A stretch of 57,811 bases of DNA from Syntrophorhabdaceae bacterium (lineage in GTDB: Bacteria; Desulfobacterota; Syntrophorhabdia; Syntrophorhabdales; Syntrophorhabdaceae): the NCBI GenBank assembly GCA_036504895.1, contig DASXUJ010000097.1, positions 1 to 57,811 on the forward strand, read 5' to 3'. Every line of letters starts with the position of its first letter. Position 1 is the stretch's first letter. Positions 53,448 to 57,811 of this stretch are shown in pieces. A model generated the notes under the pieces. It did not search any database. It saw only the letters and a list, made by a program, of their open reading frames with translations, and had not been told where the DNA came from. A program made the translations under genes and the position numbers.

Positions 53448-54149
53448 TCAGAACTCGGACCGCTCCTGTTCAGCCAGCATCTTTCTGACACTGGAGATGA
53501 CCTGAACTTTCACATTGGTGATGTGGTTCTTCAGGATTGTCTGAGCCCGTTCGAGACTTCTCAACGCTATGGCGTCATAAATCTCCTGGTGAGCCTGGTC
53601 CGTGGACGTGAGCGATGCGACGGGAAAGTAATTGCCGCCGTATTTGAGGAACAACATTTCAAAGACGTTCTGCAGGATGCGAAGCTGGGTTGCCTTTCCC
53701 GACAGGGATGCCAGGGTCATGTGGAACTCCCGGTTCTTAAAAAGCCTTTCCTTGAGATAAAATTCCCGCTCCGCCGACAGGTGCGCTTCAAGCGCCGCTT
53801 TGAGCTCCGAAAGCCCTTTCTTATCGATATGCTGAATGACGGAGGCTACGAGGGACGGCTCGATCAGCTCCCGCAATTCGTACAGCTCCTCCATCTCTTT
53901 CAGGCTGAAGGGCGCCATGGAGTAGCCGCGGTTCGGCTCATGAAGCACGAATCCCTGCAGCTCGAGCCATTTCAGTGCCTGGATAATGGGGGTGGGGCTC
54001 AGTTGAAGACGTTCTGCGAGGTCCCGATAGGCGATCCTTTGGCCGGGTACAAGCTCTTTGCTGTACAGCATGCGCCGGATTCCCTGATAGGCGATCTGGC
54101 TGCTGTCCTCCTGAGGCTTAGCTTTGGTTTCAGTCTTTGTCTTTGCCAT
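53448..54149 (-). CDS. GntR-family transcriptional regulator, FCD type
   Basis: The 233-residue product has a basic N-terminus (MAKTKTETKAKPQ). A winged helix-turn-helix at about 18-85 has YQGIRRMLYSKELVPGQRIAYRDLAERLQLSPTPIIQALKWLELQGFV. The FCD effector domain spans about 95-215, with EMEELYELRELIEPSLV, FKNREFHMTLASLSGK, and Asp/His positions suited to metal-bound organic acids. It probably senses an acyl or organic acid and controls its own gene with abfD and the divergent sucCD-like genes. No Shine-Dalgarno is seen; the start codon lies 5 bases after a -10 element, so the mRNA may be leaderless. Confidence 0.92.
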   Translation of the reverse strand: MAKTKTETKAKPQEDSSQIAYQGIRRMLYSKELVPGQRIAYRDLAERLQLSPTPIIQALKWLELQGFVLHEPNRGYSMAPFSLKEMEELYELRELIEPSLVASVIQHIDKKGLSELKAALEAHLSAEREFYLKERLFKNREFHMTLASLSGKATQLRILQNVFEMLFLKYGGNYFPVASLTSTDQAHQEIYDAIALRSLERAQTILKNHITNVKVQVISSVRKMLAEQERSEF

Positions 54150-54154
54150 GATTG

Positions 54155-54183
54155 ATTCTAATACAATTAAATTTAATTTGCAA
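54155..54183 (-). promoter_or_regulatory. GntR gene promoter with operator between -35 and -10
   Basis: On the minus strand TTGCAA (54183-54178), 17 bases, TAGAAT (54160-54155), then five bases to the ATG. The perfect 14-base palindrome AATTAAATTTAATT (54165-54178) fills the spacer, an arrangement typical of autorepression. Confidence 0.55.
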
Positions 54184-54313
54184 TTACATTTTTTAAATAA
54201 TTATTATTTTTCTATAATAGCCGTAGTGACGCGCGGGCCGCTCCCCAAATGATTTCGCTTTCGCCCCTTTTTAGTCTCACCCTTTTGTAATGCCTGTCGA
54301 AATACTTCTGATT

Positions 54314-54372
54314 TACAATATAATTGTATATATGATTTTTTCGTTGACAACCCGGGTTGGCAATCATATAAT
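54314..54372 (+). promoter_or_regulatory. Consensus sigma-70 promoter of the sucCD-like operon with upstream palindrome
   Basis: TTGACA (54344-54349), exactly 17 bases, TATAAT (54367-54372): a perfect consensus promoter. Fifteen bases upstream of the -35 is the perfect inverted repeat TACAAT-ATA-ATTGTA (54314-54328), a candidate GntR operator. The sucC-like start is about 60 bases after the expected transcription start. Confidence 0.75.
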
Positions 54373-54438
54373 TCTCTGGCTACGGGACTACAGGTTTGCG
54401 CAAAGGCCCAATAAATCTACCAAGGAACGGATATCATT

Positions 54439-55578
54439 ATGAGACTTCATGAACATGAAGCGTTAGATATTTTCGAGGAGCTCGGCATACCGGTCCCGCG
54501 ACGCGGCGTCGCCGGCACCATGCACGAGGCACTTCACCTTGCCGGAGAGATAGGATATCCCGTCATGTTAAAGGCGCAGGTCCTGGTGGGCGGACGCGGA
54601 TTTGCCGGCGGGATCAAGACCGCTTCCACGCCGGAGGAGCTCAAGAATATGGCGGATGTCCTTCTCGGCTCCGAAATCAAAGGGATGCCCGTTCGAAAGA
54701 TCCTGGTATGTGAGAAGGCGGAGGTGGCGCAGGAGCTTTATGTGGGGATAACGGTCGACGGCTACTCAGGCACCCCGGTTATCGTGGTAAGCACCGAGGG
54801 AGGAGTCCGCATCGAGGAAACGGCCGGAACGGCCCCGGAAAAGCTGGCTTCCATGCATATCGATCCGTCTTTCGGTTATTACCCTTACCAGGCAAGAAGA
54901 ATGCTCAGAATGCTGAATATACCCCAGTCCCTCATCAGCGCCTGGACCGACGTGATCGGTCAGCTTTATAAGGCCGCCGAGAACTATGAGGCCCTCATCT
55001 GCGAGATAAATCCTCTCGTGGTGCTGCCCAACGGAGGCCTTCTCGCGGTTGACGCAGTCCTTGAGGTGGATGATTCCGCGATCTCCAGAATACGCCAACC
55101 CCTCCCCGACCGTATAGAGCGGATCGAGAACCCCCTCGAGAAAAGGGGCAAAGAGATAGGCGTCACCTATGTCGATCTCGACGGGGATATAGGGATTATC
55201 TCTTCGGGGGCAGGCCTCGGAATGGCTTCCATGGATATCATCGGAGAGAAGATGAAGCCCGCCAATTTCCTTGAAACCGGGGGAGGCATTACCGCGGAGC
55301 TCCTTTACCGCTGCATGGACCTCATCATGAGAAAACCCGGCATCAGGGGTATCTTTATTAACGTGTACGGCGGGATCAACCCCATACATGAAGGCGCCAA
55401 AGGTGTAGTCCGCTATATTCAGGAGCATAACCTGCAGCTCCCGATAGTGGCAAAAGCCCTCGGGAACCGACAGGAAGAGACGTGGGAGATCTTCCGCTCC
55501 GCGGGTGTCCATGTGGTGACGGAAACAGCCACTGAGAAAGCGGTAGCGAAACTCTACGAATTGGTGGGTAAAAATTGA
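54439..55578 (+). CDS. sucC: Succinyl-CoA synthetase beta-like subunit (ADP/GDP-forming)
   Basis: The 379-residue ATP-grasp protein begins MRLHEHEALDIFEELGIPVPR. It shows GYPVMLKAQVLVGGRGFAGGIK (nucleotide loop), EINPLVV (metal site) and DLDGDIGIISSGAGLGMASMDII. NFLETGGGITAELLYRCMDLI and GIFINVYGGINPI lead into the CoA-ligase half. Length is close to the usual 385-390. It pairs with the SucD-like subunit encoded 61 bases downstream. Given the AbfD and GntR neighbours, it could make succinyl-CoA in the citrate cycle or serve another dicarboxylate or hydroxyacid. AAGGA sits 12 bases upstream of the ATG. Confidence 0.9.
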   Translation: MRLHEHEALDIFEELGIPVPRRGVAGTMHEALHLAGEIGYPVMLKAQVLVGGRGFAGGIKTASTPEELKNMADVLLGSEIKGMPVRKILVCEKAEVAQELYVGITVDGYSGTPVIVVSTEGGVRIEETAGTAPEKLASMHIDPSFGYYPYQARRMLRMLNIPQSLISAWTDVIGQLYKAAENYEALICEINPLVVLPNGGLLAVDAVLEVDDSAISRIRQPLPDRIERIENPLEKRGKEIGVTYVDLDGDIGIISSGAGLGMASMDIIGEKMKPANFLETGGGITAELLYRCMDLIMRKPGIRGIFINVYGGINPIHEGAKGVVRYIQEHNLQLPIVAKALGNRQEETWEIFRSAGVHVVTETATEKAVAKLYELVGKN

Positions 55579-55639
55579 CGGGCTACGGGAGATGCTCCTT
55601 TCCCGGGGCCACACAATATAAGAATATCGAGGTTTATTG

Positions 55640-56512
55640 ATGAGTATATTGATCGATGATTCAACCCGCGTCATTGTACAGGGCATCACAGGCCGTATCG
55701 GTACCGCCCAGACCCACTGGATGCTCGACTACGGCACAAAAATCGTGGGAGGCGTCACTCCGGGCAAGGGTGGATCTATCGTAGAGGGAGTTCCCGTCTT
55801 TGACAGTGTCGAAGAGGCGGTACGACAAACCGGCGCCAACGCATCCGTCTTTTTCGTTCCCGCCGCCTTTGTTCTGGATGCTTTCCTGGAGACTATCGAC
55901 GCAGGGATAAAACTGATCGTGATAGTGCCGGAGCACATACCGGTGCAGGACGTAATCCGCATGAGAAGCTACGCCGCGGACCGGGGAGTTTTCGCCCTCG
56001 GCCCCACCACACCGGGCATACTCGTCCCCGGGAAAGGCAAAATGGGCATCATGCCCGCATCTCTTTTCGCCCCGGGACGGGTCGGCATCATTTCAAGAAG
56101 CGGTACCCTCTCCTACGAATTTGCCGGCATTCTCTCGGAGATCAACGTAGGCCAAAGCACGGTCATAGGCATGGGGGCCGACCCCGTGGTCCTGAGGAAC
56201 CTGGCTGATATCCTGGAGCTTTTTGAGCAGGATGAGGGCACTGACGCCGTGATCATCGTCGGCGAAGTGGGCGGTGAGCAGGAAGAAAAGGCAGCGGGAT
56301 TCATTTCCCGCAAAATGAGCAAACCCGTTGCCGCCTATATCGCGGGCCGCCATTCTCCCCAGGGGAAACGGATGGGTCATGCAGGCGCAATCGTGCGCGG
56401 CACCTCCGGGACGGTCGACGCAAAACATGAAGCCCTGCGGGCGGCGGGCGCCGAAGTCCTCGATAGTCCGATACACGCGGCCCAATGGGCGAAGAAGCAT
56501 AAACTGCAATAA
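55640..56512 (+). CDS. sucD: Succinyl-CoA synthetase alpha-like subunit
   Basis: ATG 55640 follows GAGG with 7-base spacing (a TTG one codon earlier is unlikely). The 290-residue product has the CoA-binding start VIVQGITGRIGTAQTHWMLDYGTKIVGGVTPGKGG. IPVQDVIRM, GPTTPGILVPGKGKMGIMP and GIISRSGTLSYEFAGILSE follow. The phosphohistidine site GHAGAIVRG holds His247, equal to the catalytic His near 246 of E. coli SucD. It forms the heterodimer with the preceding subunit. Sequence is somewhat unlike canonical SucD (FFVPAAFVLDAFLETIDAG), leaving room for a different acyl substrate. Confidence 0.92.
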   Translation: MSILIDDSTRVIVQGITGRIGTAQTHWMLDYGTKIVGGVTPGKGGSIVEGVPVFDSVEEAVRQTGANASVFFVPAAFVLDAFLETIDAGIKLIVIVPEHIPVQDVIRMRSYAADRGVFALGPTTPGILVPGKGKMGIMPASLFAPGRVGIISRSGTLSYEFAGILSEINVGQSTVIGMGADPVVLRNLADILELFEQDEGTDAVIIVGEVGGEQEEKAAGFISRKMSKPVAAYIAGRHSPQGKRMGHAGAIVRGTSGTVDAKHEALRAAGAEVLDSPIHAAQWAKKHKLQ

Positions 56513-56839
56513 CCCCCAACAGGGACAACTTCGGCGGCGCCTTGGCCGGATATTCATATTCGCTGCCATCGCGCCGTTTTCCGTTCCCATTCTCTCCCGT
56601 CTCTTTTTTTAATCCCCTCACACAAAAAAATGCTTTTCCCTTTACATTTCCGTAGCGGCTAAAACAGTAAAAACCTCTAGTTCTTCTTGTACTTTTGCCT
56701 TTGCGTTACGGGTTTGGATCACGTACGTGTCCGTCCGGAAAGGACCTGCATTTGTACCATATGCCTTTACTTTCCCTCTCCTTTGTGCAAAAATAAATAC
56801 AGTATTAGACGAGGACGCGAAGTTATTCCGGAGGCTGTA
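56513..56839 (+). other. Gap between sucD-like and acyl-CoA synthetase genes
   Basis: No gene or clear terminator is found. A T7 run occurs at about 56604-56611 without a strong hairpin before it. The ribosome site GGAGG of the next gene is at its end. Open frames on the minus strand are shadows. Confidence 0.5.
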
Positions 56840-57811
56840 ATGAAAACAGGCGACATCAGAAAAATGTTCAATCCCAGAACGATCGCGGTCACAGGGGGGA
56901 GCGAGGAAGCAGGCACCGTGGGAAAAGCCCTCCTCGAGAATATGATCGGCGCCTCCCAGAACAGGCTCATCTGCCCCATAGATCCGCACAGGGAATCCCT
57001 GATGGGTATCAAGGCCTATCCACATCTCGCGGCCGTTCCGGGAGAAGTGGACCTCGCTGTTATCGCGTCGCCGGCGCCTGCCGTCCCTTCCTTTTTGGAA
57101 GAATGCGGAAAAATAGGGGTGGAGGCAGCGGTTATCATCTCCGCGGGCTTCAGGGAGATCGGCGCCGAGGGCCTTAAACTGGAGCAGGAAATAAGGCAGA
57201 TCAGGTCCAAATACGGAATGCGCATTATCGGGCCTCATTGCACGGGCATAATCCGCCCGGGCACAGGTCTCAACGCTTCCATAGTCCGTGGCCATCCCGG
57301 GGACGGCAATATCGCCTTCATCTCCCAAAGCGGCGCCCTAGGCGGCGCCATCCTCGACTGGGCGATAAAAAACCATATCGGCTTCAGCGCCTTTGTCTCC
57401 TTGGGCTCCATGATCGACATCGATTTCGGCGATCTTATCGATTTCCTCGGTGATGATTACTATACCAGGAGTATCATGGTTTATATGGAGGGCGTGGGGG
57501 ATGCGCGTAAGTTCATGACATCGGCCCGTGGCTTTGCAAGGAATAAGCCCATCGTGATCATCAAGCCCGGCAGGTTCTCCCACAGTGGAGAAAACGCCCT
57601 TTCCCACACGGGGGTCATGGCCTGCGAGGATACCATTTATAACGCCGCCTACCGAAGGGCCGGCGTTATAAGGGTCCGTGAAGTCTCGGAGCTTTTCAAT
57701 TCCGCGGCCGTTCTCGATTCAAAGCACCTGCCAAAGGGCAGGCGTCTCGCCATCGTCACCAATGCCGGGGGCTTCGGGGTCATGGCCACGGACGCGCTCA
57801 TCGAGCTCGGG
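56840..57811 (+). CDS. ADP-forming acyl-CoA (acetyl-CoA) synthetase, alpha/CoA-ligase part, 3' end beyond window
   Basis: ATG 56840 follows GGAGG at 5 bases. The 324 visible codons begin MKTGDIRKMFNPRTIAVTGGSEEAGTVGKALLENM, the CoA-binding Rossmann domain of NDP-forming synthetases. AVIISAGFREIG, GPHCTGIIRPGTGLNAS and FISQSGALGGAILDWA continue it. The phosphohistidine site ALSHTGVMA carries His256. These enzymes convert acyl-CoA, ADP and Pi to acid, CoA and ATP, or the reverse. The gene runs off the right edge; full-length forms are about 460 or 700 residues, the latter with an ATP-grasp beta part. It lies 327 bases after the sucCD-like pair in the same direction. Confidence 0.9.
   Translation, partial: MKTGDIRKMFNPRTIAVTGGSEEAGTVGKALLENMIGASQNRLICPIDPHRESLMGIKAYPHLAAVPGEVDLAVIASPAPAVPSFLEECGKIGVEAAVIISAGFREIGAEGLKLEQEIRQIRSKYGMRIIGPHCTGIIRPGTGLNASIVRGHPGDGNIAFISQSGALGGAILDWAIKNHIGFSAFVSLGSMIDIDFGDLIDFLGDDYYTRSIMVYMEGVGDARKFMTSARGFARNKPIVIIKPGRFSHSGENALSHTGVMACEDTIYNAAYRRAGVIRVREVSELFNSAAVLDSKHLPKGRRLAIVTNAGGFGVMATDALIELG

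Noticed and set aside
56642-57328. 228-codon minus-strand open frame at the right edge
   Set aside because: It is antisense to the acyl-CoA synthetase, whose CoA-binding and phosphohistidine motifs are clear.

Overview
The window (57.8 kb, GC-rich, dense operons, many 4- or 8-base start/stop overlaps) looks like chromosome from an anaerobic, Gram-negative, probably syntrophic 'deltaproteobacterial' lineage; a Syntrophorhabdus-like organism is my best guess. This rests on gene content: type IV pili, an ABC-exported glycan, a giant BadF/HgdC-type activase, a radical 4-hydroxybutyryl-CoA dehydratase, the membrane subunit of a Na+-pumping decarboxylase, SucCD- and ADP-forming-type acyl-CoA synthetases, and HdrD-like iron-sulfur chemistry. 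No ribosomal RNA, phage, IS element or CRISPR array was seen.

Layout. (1) 1-22.2 kb, minus strand: a type IV pilus and glycan superoperon. In transcription order: pilA with its own promoter and terminator, a possible 35-codon leader ORF, pilD, pilY1, fimT, pilV, pilW, pilX, a lipoprotein, an O-antigen ligase/O-oligosaccharyltransferase-like protein with TPR-like tail, an ABC-2 exporter (Wzm/Wzt-like), a large methyltransferase, four glycosyltransferase genes (one a GT2-GT4 fusion), a WbaP-like initiating sugar-phosphate transferase, and finally pilM at the window edge behind its own promoter. (2) 22.2-24.1 kb, minus: two peptide-type ABC ATPases without permeases. (3) 24.2-31.9 kb, plus: guaB-guaA-dnaE-accA. 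(4) 31.9-37.3 kb, minus: a CNNM/CorC-type protein coupled to the 1383-residue activase. (5) 37.4-41.3 kb, plus: acylphosphatase and an early tetrapyrrole operon (Met8-like dehydrogenase, CcsA/HemX-like, hemA, hemC). (6) 41.4-46.7 kb: ribF, tRNA-Leu(CAG), a flavin reductase, small membrane proteins, and a two-gene Na+-decarboxylase beta/gamma-like unit behind a strong promoter with a palindromic operator. (7) 46.7-50.2 kb, minus: a four-gene redox module (MauE/DoxX-like, rhodanese, YdjY-like Tat protein, HdrD-TVP38 fusion). (8) 50.2-51.9 kb: dusB and a Gly/Pro-rich secreted protein with a candidate sigma-54 promoter. (9) 52-57.8 kb: an FCD-type GntR regulator plus AbfD on the minus strand, divergent from sucCD-like genes and an ADP-forming acyl-CoA synthetase cut by the window end.

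The most interesting proposals are: the fusion of pilus-tip genes and glycan synthesis/transfer genes into one coupled operon (possible pilin glycosylation or pilus-linked glycan); the HdrD-TVP38/YdjY/rhodanese/MauE redox module; a WbdD-like methyltransferase with a C-terminal kinase-like motif next to Wzm/Wzt; a shared palindrome-plus-minus-35 element in front of pilA and pilM; and the GntR-AbfD-SucCD acyl-CoA locus with clear operator candidates and an apparently leaderless regulator. All functional statements are from sequence reading and family knowledge; nothing was searched or computed.
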